From positions 112,174,276-112,238,275 of the forward strand of contig NC_092048.1 of NCBI RefSeq assembly GCF_003086295.3: a DNA stretch of 64,000 bases, read 5' to 3'. Below are positions 1-11,021 of the stretch, piece by piece (positions within the stretch are counted from its first letter, which is position 1; the number at the start of each line of letters is the position of its first letter). This DNA comes from Arachis hypogaea (lineage: Eukaryota; Streptophyta; Magnoliopsida; Fabales; Fabaceae). The notes beneath the pieces were generated by a model. It was given only the letters and a program-made list of their open reading frames with translations, was not told where the DNA came from and ran no database searches. The translations under genes and the position numbers were made by a program.

Positions 1-966
1 TGAATAAGTGGGTAAAGGGTTGAATAAATCACTTAAATTGAGCACAATATATATCATAAAATATGGGTTTATCAAGAGTGCAAGGCCATCAACATAACCC
101 ACACAGCCGAACCTATAGAAGAGGGAGAGGCAGTGAATTCCATTGAGGAAGACCTCAATGGACGTCCACTGGCCACTCAGAAGTTCCCCAATGAGGAACC
201 AAAGGAATTTGAGGCTCATACAGAGACCATAGAGATTCCACTGAACTTACTGTTGCCATTCATGAGCTCTGATGAGTATTCTTCCTCTGAAGAAGATGAA
301 GATATTATTGAAGAGCAAGTTGCTCAATATCTAAGAGCAATCATGAAGCTAAATGCCAAGTTATTTGGTAATGAGACTTGGGAGGATGAACCTCCATTGC
401 TCATCAAAGAACTAAATGATCTGGTTCAACTGAAATTACCTCAGAAGAAACAGAATCCTGGAAAGTTCTTAATACCTTGTACTATAGGCACCATGACCTT
501 TAAGAAGGCTCTGTGTGATCTGGGGTCAAGTATAAACCTCATGTCCCTCTCTGTAATGGAGAAACTAGGGATCTTTGAGGTACAAGCTGCAAGAATCTCA
601 CTAGAGATGGCAGACAATTCAAGGAAATAGGCTTATGGACTTGTAGAGGATGTCTTAGTGAAGGTTGAAGGCTATTACATCCCTACTGACTTCATAATCC
701 TAGACACTGGGAAGGATGAAGATGATTCCATCATCCTTGGAAGACCCTTCCTAGCCACAGTAAGAGCTGTGATTGATGTGGACAGAGGAGAGCTAGTCCT
801 TCAATTGAATGAGGACTACCTTGTGTTTAAGGCTCAAGGATCTTCTTCTGTAACCATGGAGAGGAAGCATGAAAAGCTTCTCTCAATACAGAGTCAAAAG
901 GAGCCCCCACACTCAATTTCTAAGTTTGGTGTCGGGAGGCCAACATTAAGCTCTGAATCTCTGTGA
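1..966 (+). pseudogene. Athila-type retroelement gag-pol fragment (protease region)
   Basis: Reading frame entering from the left edge; the clear part runs 133-966. It encodes an acidic stretch and then a retroviral-type aspartic protease region: an active-site motif CDLGSSINLM near 510-545 and the downstream ILGRPFLAT motif near 740-760. An in-frame TAG at 628-630 interrupts it, and the frame continues on the other side to a TGA at 964-966. Reverse transcriptase, RNase H and integrase, which should follow protease in a Ty3/gypsy pol, are absent: the frame goes straight into the sequence that normally follows the pol end. This is therefore an internally deleted, non-functional copy. The same protease layout occurs in the longer element at 54337-58206 on the other strand, which supports the Athila-type assignment. 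Exact start not visible. Confidence 0.85.
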
Positions 967-1002
967 AGCTCTCTAGGAGCTTCACTGTCAAGCTATTGAC
1001 AT

Positions 1003-1036
1003 TAAAGAAGTGCTTGTTGGGAGGCAACCCAATGTT
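1003..1036 (+). other. Conserved block at the end of retroelement pol
   Basis: An A/G-rich block ending GGGAGGCAACCCAAT. It recurs in reverse orientation at about 53906-53935, directly after the pol end of the second Athila-type element. Its conservation in two elements outside coding sequence suggests a structural or RNA-level role, which is inference. Confidence 0.5.
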
Positions 1037-1182
1037 ATTTAATTATATTTATTTATTTTCCATTGTTATTTTATGTTTTCTTTAGGTTGATGATCATGTG
1101 AAGTCATAAAAACAACAAAAAAATTCAAAAATAGAATGAAAAACAGCATCAAAAATAGCACACCCTGGAGGACAGGCTTACT

Positions 1183-1421
1183 GGCATTTAAACGCCAATA
1201 AGGATAGCAGAATGGGCGTTTAATGCCCAGCCTGGCAGCATTCTGGGCGTTTAACGCCAGAAAGGGCTGTTTGGCACAGGCTGGCGTTAAACGCCAGAAA
1301 TGGGCATCTGACTGGCGTTTAACGCCAGAAATGGGCAGCAGAGTGGCGTTTAACGCCAGGAAAGGTAGCAGAGCTGGCATTAAACGCCAGATTTTGGCAC
1401 AGAATAGGCGTTTGAATGCTA
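1183..1421 (+). repeat. Array of eight GGCGTTNAACGCC-type palindromes
   Basis: Eight copies of a near-palindrome of about 15 bases (core GGCGTTTAACGCC with variants GGCATT and AATGCC). The GGCGTT or GGCATT half starts at 1183, 1215, 1246, 1283, 1314, 1345, 1376 and 1407; spacings are 32, 31, 37, 31, 31, 31 and 31. Spacers share fragments such as GGGCA and CAGCAG. The array is non-coding here and lies between the pol remnant and an internal TATA box. Long frames on both strands across it are by-products of the repeat. Confidence 0.9.
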
Positions 1422-1732
1422 GGATGGTGCAGGGACTTGAATTTCTTGACACCTCAAGATCTGTGGATCCCACAGGATCCCCACCTACCCCACCTCTTCT
1501 TCTCTCCTCTTCACACATTTCCATAACACTCTTCCCCAAACACCATTGACCAATCCCATCAAAAACTCTTCCCCAAATACCCTTCACCTATCAAATCTTA
1601 CCCTCTTCCCGATATTTCCTTCACCACTCACATCCATCCATCATTAAACCCCACCTACCTCACCATTCAAATTCAAACCATTTCCCTCCCAAACCCACCC
1701 ACACATGGCCGAATACCCTCTCTTCCTTACCC

Positions 1733-1740
1733 TATAAATA
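1733..1740 (+). promoter_or_regulatory. Internal TATA box upstream of the env-position ORF
   Basis: TATAAATA in a C/T-rich tract with few G residues (about 1490-1850), about 190 bases before the ATG at 1931. The pyrimidine-rich 5' leader and TATA resemble a plant promoter inside the element, which could give the downstream ORF its own transcript. Position seen; function inferred. Confidence 0.55.
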
Positions 1741-1930
1741 CCCCTCCTTACCACCTTCATTTTCACACGCCATACACACTTCTCTCCCTCTTGGCCGAAA
1801 CACATACCCCCCTCCATCTCCTCCATTTCTTCTTCTTCTACTCCTTTCTTTCTCCTTTTGCTCAAGGACGAGCAAATCTTCTAAGTTTGGTGTGGAAAAA
1901 GCTAAAGCTTTTTGTTTTCCATAACCACTA

Positions 1931-2940
1931 ATGGCACCTAAGGCCGGAGAAACCTCTAGAAAGAGGAAAGAGAAGGCAATTGCTTCCACTTCCGAGTCAT
2001 GGGAGATGGAGAGATTCATCTCAAAGGTCCATCAAGACCACTTCTATGAAGTTGTGGCCAAGAAAAAGGTGATCCCCGAAGTCCCCTTTAAACTCAAAAA
2101 GAGTGAGTATCCGGAGATCCGACATGAAGTTCGGGTTACTTGGATTTTAGTCCGGAAAATGTGAGGATAGCATTCAACTTACCAACAATGCAAGGAGATC
2201 CTCACCCTTTCACTAGAAGGGTCAACTTTGATCAAAGGTTGGACCAAGTCCTTAGGGACATTTGTGTGGAAGGTGCTCAATGGAAGAGAGATTCAAGAGG
2301 CAAGCCGGTTCAACTAAGAAGGCTTGACCTCAAACCCGTGGCTAGAGGATAGTTGGAGTTTATCCAACGCTCTATAATTCCTACTAGCAAATGGTCTGTA
2401 GTTACTGTAGACTGGGCTATCATGATCTATAGCATCATGAATGGAGAGGAAGTAGAAGTTCATGAGATCATATCCCTAGAACTCTATAAGGTGGCGGACA
2501 AGTCCTCTACTTTGGCAAGGTTAGCCTTCCTTCATCTCATTTGTCACCTCTGTAATTCAGCTGGAATTGTCATAGAGAAAGACACCCTCATTGAAGAGGA
2601 CAAGTCCATCACTAAGAAAAGGATGGAGCAAACAAGAGAGCCCACTCATGGACCTCAACAAGAGCATGAGGAAGTTCCTCATCATGAAATCCCTGAGATG
2701 CCTCAAGGGATGCACTTTCCTCCACAAAACTATTGGGAGCAAATCAATACCTCCCTAGGAGAATTGAGTTCCAACATGGGAAAACTAAGGGTGGAGCACC
2801 AAGAGCATTCCATCCTCCTCCATGAAATTAGAGAAGACCAAAAAGCCATGAGGGAGGAGCAACAAAGGCAAGAAAGAGACATAGAGGAGCTAAAGCACTC
2901 CATAAGATCTTCAAGAGGAAGAACTAGCTACCATCACTAA
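1931..2940 (+). pseudogene. Retroelement env-position ORF, plant transposon protein domain
   Basis: The ATG at 1931 opens a basic N-terminus (MAPKAGETSRKRKEK). The frame shifts by one near 2140-2160, and an in-frame TAG at 2350-2352 breaks it again before it runs to TAA at 2938-2940. The middle (about 2353-2580) matches the putative plant transposon protein domain often found in the extra ORF of Athila-like elements: a conserved W/F-I-P motif, then alternating hydrophobic helices and an L-C-x-x-A-G-I/V motif. The C-terminus is charged, Gln/Glu-rich and probably coiled-coil. It sits between the pol remnant and the 3' LTR, where Athila elements carry an envelope-like ORF; I see no signal peptide or membrane span. 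Role unknown. Confidence 0.75.
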
Positions 2941-4041
2941 GGTGGACCCGTTCTTTAATTTCCTTGTTCTTTATTTTTCTGTTTTTCGTTCCCTATGCTT
3001 TATGTTTTGTCTATGTTTGTGTCTTTATTACATGATCATTAGTGTCTAGTGTCTATGCCTTAAAGCTATGAATGTCCTATGAATCCATCACCTTTCTTAA
3101 ATGAAAAATGTTTTTAATTGCAAAAGAACAAGAAGTGCATGGTTTCGAATTATATCTTGAAATTAGTTTAATTATTTTGATGTGGTGGCAATACCTTTTG
3201 TTTTCTGAATGAATGCTTGAACAGTGCATATTTTTGAATTTGTTGTTTATGAATATTAAAATTGTTGGCTCTTGAAAGAATAATGAAAAAGGAGAAATGT
3301 TATTGATAATTTGAAAAATCATAAAATTGATTCTTGAAGCAAGAAAAAGCAGTGAAAAGCTTGCAGAAAGAAAAAAAAGTGAAAAAAAGAAAGAAAAAGA
3401 AAAAGCAAGCAGAAAAAGCCAATAGCCCTTTAAACCAAAAGGCAAGGGTAAAAAGGATCCAAGACTTTGAGCATTAATGGATAGGAGGGCCCACAGGAAT
3501 AAAATCCTAGCCTAAGCGGCTAAACCAAGCTGTCCCTAACCATGTGCTTGTGGCGTGAATGTGTCAACTGAAAAGCTTGAGACTGAGCAGTTAAAGTCAT
3601 GGTCCAAAACAAAAAGAGTGTGCTTAAGAGCTCTGGACACCTCTAACTGGGGACTCCAGCAAAGTTGAGTCACAATCTAAAAAGGTTCACCTAGTTATGT
3701 GTCTGTGGCATTTATGTATCCGGTGGTAATGCTGGAAAACAAAATGCTTAGGGTCACGACCAAGACTCATAAAGTAGTTGTGTTCAAGAATCAACATACT
3801 GAAATAGGAGAATCAATAACACTATCTAAATTCTAAGTTCTTATAGATGCCAATCATTCTAAACTTCAAAGGATAAAGTGAGATGCCAAAAATTTTCAGA
3901 AGCAAAAAGGCTATAAGCCCCGCTCATCTAATTGAAGCTAATCTTCATTGATAAGTTTGGAATTCATTGTATATTCTCTTCTTTTTATCTTATTTTGTTT
4001 TCAGTTGCTTGGGGACAAGCAACAATTTAAGTTTCGTGTTG
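2941..4041 (+). other. Non-coding 3' region of the Athila-type element
   Basis: No convincing gene. A/T- and purine-rich, with poly-purine runs near 3360-3420. Much of it (about 3460-3950) is found in reverse complement at about 51900-52420 in the second Athila-type element, so this is shared element sequence. A short stem-loop with a GGGA loop (4004-4023) lies 19 bases before the LTR, where a polypurine tract is expected. Confidence 0.7.
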
Positions 4042-5742
4042 TGATGAGCGGATAATTTATACCTTTTTAGCATTTTTTTACATAGTTTTTAGTATGTTTT
4101 AGTTACTTTATTTTAATTAGTTTTTATTCAAAAATTATATTTTTGGACTTTACTATGAGTTTGTGTGTTTTTCTGTGATTTTAGGTATTTTCTGGCTGAA
4201 ATCGAGGGACCTGAGCAAAAATCTGATCCAGAGGCTGAAAAAGGACTGCAGATGCTGTTGGGTTCTGACCTCCCTGCACTCGAAGTAGATTTTCTGGAGC
4301 TGCAGAAGCCCAATTGGCGCGCTCTTAATTGCGTTGAAAATTAGACATCCTAGGCTTTCCAGATATATATAATAATCCATACTTTGCTCGAGATTTGATG
4401 GCCCAAACTGGCTATCAAAGTCAGCCTAAAACATCTTGGCGTAAAACGCCCAAACTGGCACCAGAATTGGAGTTAAATGCCAAATTGGCACCAAAGCTGT
4501 TGTTTAACTCCAGGAACAGCCTAAGCATGAAAAAGCTTCAATGCTCAGCCCAAGCACACACCAAGTGGGCTCCGGAAGTGGATTTTTGCACTATCTACAC
4601 TTAGTTACTCATTTTCTGTAAACCCTAGTTGCTAGCTTAGTATAAAAACTACTTTTAGAGTCTTTTGACCAACTTATGACATTTTTACATTTCATATTGT
4701 ACATGTTTGGGAGCTGGCCTCATGGCCATGCCTAGACCTTTCACTTATGTATTTTCAACGATGGAGTTTCTACACCCCATATATTAAGGTGTGGAGCTCT
4801 GCTGTTCTTCATGAATTAATGCAATTACTACTATTTTTCTATTGAATTCACGCCTACTTCTTCTCCAAGATATACTCTCGTACTTAATTCAGTTAAGTCA
4901 GAATGAAGGGGTGACCCGTGACAATCACCCAATCTTCGGTACTTGCTTAGCCAAGGTCGCGTGCCTAACAACCACAAAGCGATCTACATGATGTTCAACG
5001 TAGTCATTGGACGAGAGCTGGAGTATATTCTCTTGGGTTTCTAATCTAAGATTAGAACCTTTGTGGTATAGGCTAGAATTATTGGCAGCCATTCCTGGGA
5101 TCCGAAAAGTCTAAACTTTGTCTGTGGTATTCCGAGTAGGATCCGGGATCCGGAAAGTCTAAACCTTGTCTGTGGTATTCCGAGTAGGATCTGGGAAGGG
5201 ATGACTGTGATGAGCTTCAAACCTGCAAATGTGGGGCACAAGTGACAGTGTGCAAAAGAACAATGGTCCTATTCCGACGCTAGTCGGAACCGACAGATGA
5301 TTAGCCCTGCGGTGACAGCACAGATAGATTTGTTTTCATCCGAGAGGATCATACAGCTTGTCATGGAAGGAGGTAACGCATGTTTGGAAGAAGGCAATAG
5401 GAAAGCAGAGGTTCTGAAGCAACAAAGCATCTCCAGACGCTTATCTGAAATTCCTACCTATGAATTACATAAGTATTTCTATCCTATTTTATATTTTATT
5501 TATCTTTTAATTATCAAAACCTTATAACCATTTGAATCCGCCTGACTGAGATTTACAAGGATGACCATAGCTTGCTTCAAGCCGACAATCTCTGTAGGAT
5601 CGACCCTTACTCACGTAAGGTTTATTACTTAGACGACCCAGTGCACTTGCTGGTTAGTTGTGCGGAATTGTGAAGAATAATTGAGATTACAATCGTGCGT
5701 ACTAAGATGTTGGCGCAGTTGTGATCACAATTTCGTGCACCA
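4042..5742 (+). mobile_element. 3' LTR of the Athila-type element
   Basis: 1,701 bases from TGATGAGCGG to GTGCACCA, the same termini as the solo LTR at 30450-32253. It contains diverged palindrome motifs at 31-base steps (about 4438, 4469, 4499), a TATAAAA at 4641-4647 about 128 bases downstream of them, and a U5-like region with the ACTCACGTAAGG and GGACGACCCAGTGCACTTGC motifs shared with the other LTRs of this family. The next base, 5743, is already Ku80 coding sequence, so the right element boundary is sharp. The 5' LTR lies outside the window. Confidence 0.88.
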
Positions 5743-7789
5743 GAAGTCAAAGTGGATTATGAGTACAAGAGTTCTCAAGATCCTGATAAAGTTGTCCTAC
5801 CAGATCAAAGAATTAAAGGTTATCAATATGGGCCTCAAATAGTTCCTATATCCCAAGCTAAGTAGGATGCTATTAAGTTCAAACTAAAAAAAGTTATGTA
5901 TTAAGGTAAAATTGTATATGCTTTATTTGATTTGAATTTGATGATGGAGATTTTCTTACTCTGTTTCTGCTATTTCTTTTCTTTTCTCCTATACCATCTG
6001 ATAAGGATACCAATACATGAAAGATGTCAATGTCTTCATAGCTGAAATAGGAAATACAAAAGGCACACTTGCACTTTCTTTACTAGCAAAGGCTATAAAG
6101 AAAATGAATAAAGTGGCAATACTACATTGTGTTTGGAGACAAGGACAAGCGAATGTCGTCATTGGGTCCTGACGCCCAATCTTTCTAACAAGGAAAATAT
6201 TGTACATTTTTTCCATCTTTTTTTTTAATTTATTTTTTAATTAGTCTACCTCCACTGACATGATTTTTTTATTTTTTTTTGAAATAATTTCTTTGTTGCA
6301 TGGTCATGCTATGCAGCCTGATTCGTTATATTCAATGTACTACCTTTTGCTGAGGATGTGCGAGAGTTTCAATTCTATTCTTTCAGTAATTTTCCTACAC
6401 TGATGCAGCCAAATGAACAATAGCTTGAGGTTGAAGCTAACTTAGTTAAACTACTTGATCTTGCACCACAAGGAAAAGAGGAAGTTTTGCTACCTGATTT
6501 TACACCAAATCGAGTCCTGGAGGCATGAATTCCCTCACTTATGTTTTCTAGTTTATATCCCGTGTTTCATTCATTCCCTCCATTTTTTTCTTATTTATTT
6601 TTTAAAGAAGATTATATTTTGATATTCATGACATGATATTTCTTTATCTAATGGTTGTTTCTTATGGGTAGTGAATTTATATTTTTCAAAATTTTCAATT
6701 ATGCTTTGTCCTTGCTATCCTTATTTGAGCCAATCAGTTATTACCCCATTGTGTAAAAGTCAGCATAAGAATGTTCATATATCTTTTCAATGATTGTATC
6801 ACTATCTTGAGCTCAAGTTAAAGCATGCAAATGTTGTAGTACCCCCTCTTAATGATACCCACAAGAAAATCATAAAACTTGATGATAAGCTCTTTCAACA
6901 AAACAAATCTGTGGTAGAAAAATTTTGTCAGTCTTTTAAGTTAAAGGAAAGCTCGAGGGTAAGACATGTGTCTTTTCTCCTAGTTTATACAAAATATCAA
7001 ACTTCTTTTACATTATACGAACATTGTATATATTTCATGTTTGAATTGAACTATCTTATAACATTAAAAGTCAAGGCGTTTATTGAGAGAGGAAAAATAT
7101 GGTTCTGGTAAGGAAAATGATAAAGGAAAAATACTTGTTCTACCTTCAAATCTCCTTCAAGATAAATCGAATGTTGAACTCGACAACATTGGGGATCTGA
7201 CTCCTGTACAAGATTTTGAAGCCATGTTTGTGCGTAGAGATAATCCAGATTGGGTTGTAAAAGCAACCGATGCTATGGCCAATAAAATTTATGATCTCAT
7301 AGAGGATTCCCACGAAGGCGATAACAATTTGAAAGTATTGGAATGTTTAGCTGTGCTCTGCAAGGGATATATCAATAAGCAGGTAACCCATCTTCCTCGC
7401 TTTTGCACCATAGAGCTAGTCATGACTTTCCATGTCTAACCAACTTTTATTCCTCTATTATTCCTCTTGGTTGTATTTGAGGTCAATGATAACTTTTTTT
7501 TCTGTGAAGGAACTAAAACAATTCAATGATTTCATTTGCGATATTTGGAGTTTCTGTCAAGAGAAGAACCTTCATGGTTTTTGTGATTCTTTTCTTCAAA
7601 AGGAATCACTTGATCCCCAAATCAAAAGTTGTAGACAGGTTTTTGCATTTTTTTTGTTTTTCTTGGTTGGACCATTTAAAATTCAATGTTTCTTCTTTCA
7701 TAACTTGTTATTTAGTTTAACTTTACAATGGAGTTACTAAAGATGAAGCAAGAAGTTTCTTTGTCAAATCTGAGCCAAAAGTTGAATGA
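5743..7789 (+). pseudogene. KU80: Ku80 (XRCC5-like) gene fragment, C-terminal half
   Basis: Translation in pieces matches the C-terminal half of plant Ku80, the large subunit of the Ku heterodimer that binds DNA ends in non-homologous end joining. Exon-like blocks: 5743-5885 (KVDYEYKS, RIKGYQYGPQIVP), about 6007-6190 (YMKDVNVFIAE, CVWRQGQANVVIG), about 6318-6525 (LPFAEDVREFQF), about 6797-6957 (NKSVVEKF), about 7083-7380 (GDLTPVQDFEAM, RRDNPDW), about 7508-7637 and about 7731-7789, ending in TGA. GT donors are visible at about 6959, 7382 and 7639. Introns are retained, so this is genomic DNA and not a processed copy. Lesions: TAG at 5863-5865 where the family has Trp, a one-base frameshift near 6166, TAG at 6421-6423, and loss of sequence between the first two blocks. 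The N-terminal half is missing at the LTR edge. Confidence 0.85.
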
Positions 7790-7891
7790 TTACTTAACTC
7801 GTTGTGTTGAAATATTTAGGGCCTTTCTTTCTTTTATAAAATCTCTGTTAGGCCATTATAACAATACATTGTAAATATTATTAAGACTCTA
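7790..7891 (+). other. Ku80 downstream flank
   Basis: A/T-rich sequence after the Ku80 stop, probably remnant 3' UTR. It ends at a perfect hairpin, beyond which retroelement gag sequence begins. Confidence 0.5.
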
Positions 7892-7921
7892 GCCCGATGA
7901 CACTTGCTAGTGTCATCGGGC
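7892..7921. repeat. Perfect 13 bp inverted repeat with 4-base loop
   Basis: GCCCGATGACACT, loop TGCT, then the exact reverse complement. It marks the junction between the Ku80 flank and the antisense gag fragment. Confidence 0.85.
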
Positions 7922-8036
7922 CATTTTTGCTGTTATCCTCATTGTCATTATTAATTGCTGACCAAGGACCTCAGTCGTTGCCTGCATAGCAGCAACCATA
8001 TTTTTCAGGGCACTTATGAAGTTCACAGGGTTATTC

Positions 8037-10341
8037 TGATGCACGGAAAATTTGTCTCTCAACAAATCTCCCTTCGGCAAGTGTACCGAATTTGTCGTCA
8101 AGTAAAAACTCACAATAGAGTGAGGTCGAATCCCACAGGGATTGATTGATCAAGCAACTTTAATTAGAAGAATGTTCTAGTTGAGCGAATCCAGAATTTG
8201 GGTTGAGAGTTGCAGAAAATAAAATGGCGGGAATGTAAATAACAGAAAAGTAAATGCTAGAATTAAAGGACTGGAAGTAAATGACTGAAAATAAATTGCA
8301 GAATTGTAAATGGAAATAGGGAATTTGCTCATAAAAGTAAATGGCAGAAATTAAAGAGAATGGGTAAGATCAGAGATGGGGAGTTCATTGGGCTTAGGAG
8401 ATGTTGCAATTCTCCGGATCAAGTTCATTTTCATCTCTTCCTCAATCAATGCACTCATTGATCTCCTTGGCAATCTTAAGTGATTGAATTACAATTTCTT
8501 GCAATTCAATCTCTCAAATCTTGATCAATAGCCAATTCCTTGGTCAATTGCTCATGAGAAGAGATGAAGTATGGTCACTGATTATACCACATGCATTTCC
8601 CAAATCAAGTATTGAGAGGGTTATAATCACATACCCATCCAAACCCAATTTGGTCCAGCATGAGAAAGCATTTCTAGCTTGATCTCTTCATTCCTCTTTC
8701 AAGGTTCAAAAGAGATCCAAGTTTGAATAGCTTCTTTTCCAAGATAACTACTCAATTGGATGAAGATCGAAAGCTTTCAAGTAAAATCAAGAGAAAAGAT
8801 AGAAGAAGAAGAATGAAAATTAGTATTGATCCATCAAATTACAACAGAGCTCCCTAACCCAATGAAAGGGGTTTAGTTGTTCATAGCTCTAGAAAATGAA
8901 AACAAAGATGGAGAATACATCATAGAACTAGAAATTGCAGAGAAAGTAAAATACAGAGAGTAGTTCTCTTTTTCCAACTTCCAGCTCTCCTTTACAATTC
9001 AAAGCTACTCCTATATATACTACTTGTCTCAGCTTCTAGTTGGCTCTTCAAGTCTTGGGCCTTTGGATCTTGAGTTTGAAGTAGTTCTCTTCTTTATTTG
9101 GGCTTGGCTTTACTTGCAGAGAGAAAATGTGAAGTGGGCAGAGATTTTAGCTCAGGACGTTAGGGGTGTTAACGTTTAGTGAAAATATAAGTTCGAGAAC
9201 GTTAGTGACAATCAAATTTCTCACTAACGTTACTAAGTAAAATCCACGTTAACTTCAATGTTAGTGGCATAAACGTTGCCACTAACGTTGCCTCTAAGTC
9301 CTTCGCACACGTTATTGAGACTTAACATTTCCAATAACTTTGAAAAGCCCCCTTTGTTCCCACGTTAGAGCCCACGTTAACTGCTCACGTTAACTTAGTT
9401 AACGTGGCTCTTTAATGTGGGCTTGCCATCCTTCGAGAACGTTAGTGACACTCAACATTGTCACTAACGTTCCAAGGTGCCCCTATGCCTCACGTTAGAG
9501 TCCACATTAACTAGGTTAACGTGGCTTCTAACGTGGCCATGCTTAGCCATCCCCAACGTTAGTGACAATGTTGAGTGTCACTAACATTGGCCATTCTTTC
9601 ACTCATCAACGTTGGCTTCCACGTTAACTTAGTTAACGTGGAAGCCAACGTGGCTCCTTGGGGGTTGTGTGGTTGCTTCCAACGTTAGTGACAATGTTGG
9701 GTGTCACTAACGTTGTCGACCACTATTGCTTCTTACGTTAGCTCCCACGTTAACCAAGTTAACGTGGGAGTTAACGTGGTATATTTCTCCTTAGGCCAAC
9801 GTTAGTGACAATGTTGAATGTCACTAACGTTGGCGTTTCTTCCCCTCTTTAGCGTTAGAGGCCACGTTAACTAAGTTAACGTGGACTCTAACGTGGCCAC
9901 TTATGAGCATTTGCCAATGTTAGTGACAATGTTAAGTGTCACTAACGTTGGCTCAACTTCCCTTCTCCACGTTAGAGTTCACGTTAACTTAGTAAACGTG
10001 ACTCTTAACGTGGTCAATGATGGCTTCGAGAGCGTTATTGGCAATCACTTTTCTCATTAACTTTGCAAGTTACCTCTCATTCCTTGCTTCCTTTGGTCCT
10101 AAAATCAAGCAATAGAGTGCATCAAAGTTCTAGTCCAAGTCATGGGCAATGCAACATACAATTTGTCACTAAACTTATGCAAAATCCTCATTAAATAAAG
10201 TAAAATGTACAATGTATGCTTGAATCAAGGTGTAAGTGAATATCTGCCCAAAACTAGCTTATTTCCTAAGGAAATGCATGAAACTAACCTAAAAACAGTA
10301 AAGAAAAGGTCAGTGAAACTGGCCAAGATGCCCTGGCATCA
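8037..10341 (-). mobile_element. Solo LTR, minus orientation, 2,305 bp
   Basis: On the minus strand it starts TGATGCCAGG at 10341 and ends CGTGCATCA at 8037. It is flanked by a perfect 5-base duplication, TATTC, at 8032-8036 and 10342-10346. A TATA-like CTATATATAC lies at 9011-9020 (read on the minus strand), with a large palindrome array 134 bases upstream of it. The U5 side (8050-8160) has the GGTCGAATCCCACAGGGATT motif common to many legume LTRs. No internal coding sequence: a solo LTR left by recombination. Confidence 0.88.
9154..10020. repeat. Alternating palindromes with 120 bp period
   Basis: Two palindrome types alternate. One is built on CACGTTAACT and AGTTAACGTGG (centres near 9510, 9630, 9752, 9870 and 9990); the other on AACGTTAGTGACA and TGTCACTAACGTT (centres near 9452, 9570, 9692, 9812 and 9932). 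Each type recurs about every 120 bases and the two are offset by about 60. Arms of the first type extend to about 20 bases. Confidence 0.9.
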
Positions 10342-10619
10342 TATTCATAGATGTTCCAGGTTCTGCACTACTAATCCGTTCTCTACCTCGACCGCGTCCG
10401 CGTCCACGAGTCGTCATTTGGTCCCTGTTCACACCGAATAGGTGATATCAAGATTATCAATCTCAATATCTCAAATCTAGTGCTTCAAAGTCCCAAATAC
10501 ATGCTCATGAACAAATATGCCACATATATCAGTTAGATATCCTAAAATTAGTATATACACACACCTAGAGTATGCCCAGAAGCATAGTCAATCCATCCTT
10601 CAAGCTCTACAGGAACGAA

Positions 10620-10634
10620 CTGCTCTTATATCAT
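10620..10634 (-). other. Decayed tRNA-Met-type primer binding site
   Basis: Minus strand reads TATGATATAAGAGCAG directly after the LTR end; the expected initiator tRNA-Met site is TGGTATCAGAGC. Position right, several mismatches. Confidence 0.45.
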
Positions 10635-10930
10635 AATGTAACACCATACCACACAGAGCCTTACGCTTAAGTTATAAAGTAGAAGTGGAGATGTATTACG
10701 ACCTGTAAAAGGAAAAGAAGTAAAAATATATAGTTAAAAGAAGTTTGTAACTAGGAGCCTTGAAGAAGAAGTTAAACAAAAGTGAAAACAGAAAATCGCA
10801 TCACACTCGTGACCGGATAAAACAAAATCGCAGAGAAGACTAAAAGCAAATATATACATATTAGAGTTCCAAAAATACAAATATCAAGATCCAAAATTGA
10901 CCTGCAAAATTAAGGCCGGCCAGAGTATAC

Positions 10931-10931
<1 letters not shown>

Positions 10932-11020
<89 letters not shown>
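10932..11020. repeat. (TA)n microsatellite
   Basis: About 44 uninterrupted TA units inside the LTR. Confidence 0.95.

Positions 11021-11021
<1 letters not shown>

Larger units (their letters stand above)
7922..10417 (-). pseudogene. Tekay-like gag N-terminal fragment, split by a solo LTR
   Basis: The minus-strand ATG is at 10417-10415 and opens an Arg/Gly-rich start (MTTRGRGRGRGRE), typical of chromovirus gag. The frame stops at 10342 where a solo LTR is inserted, and continues at 8036-7922 with a hydrophobic helix (NMVAAMQAT) also typical of these gags. With one copy of the 5-base duplication counted once, the two pieces are in the same frame, so gag was open when the LTR landed. The rest of gag and all of pol are lost at the hairpin 7892-7921. 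Confidence 0.75.

Noticed and set aside
1183..1421. CRISPR-like regular repeat array
   Set aside because: Repeats are about 15 bases and degenerate, spacers about 16 bases and partly similar, and the context is a plant retroelement with no cas genes.
1066..1587. Long open frames on both strands across the palindrome array
   Set aside because: They are produced by the near-palindromic repeat itself; no domain and the same residues (LNA, RLTP) recur.
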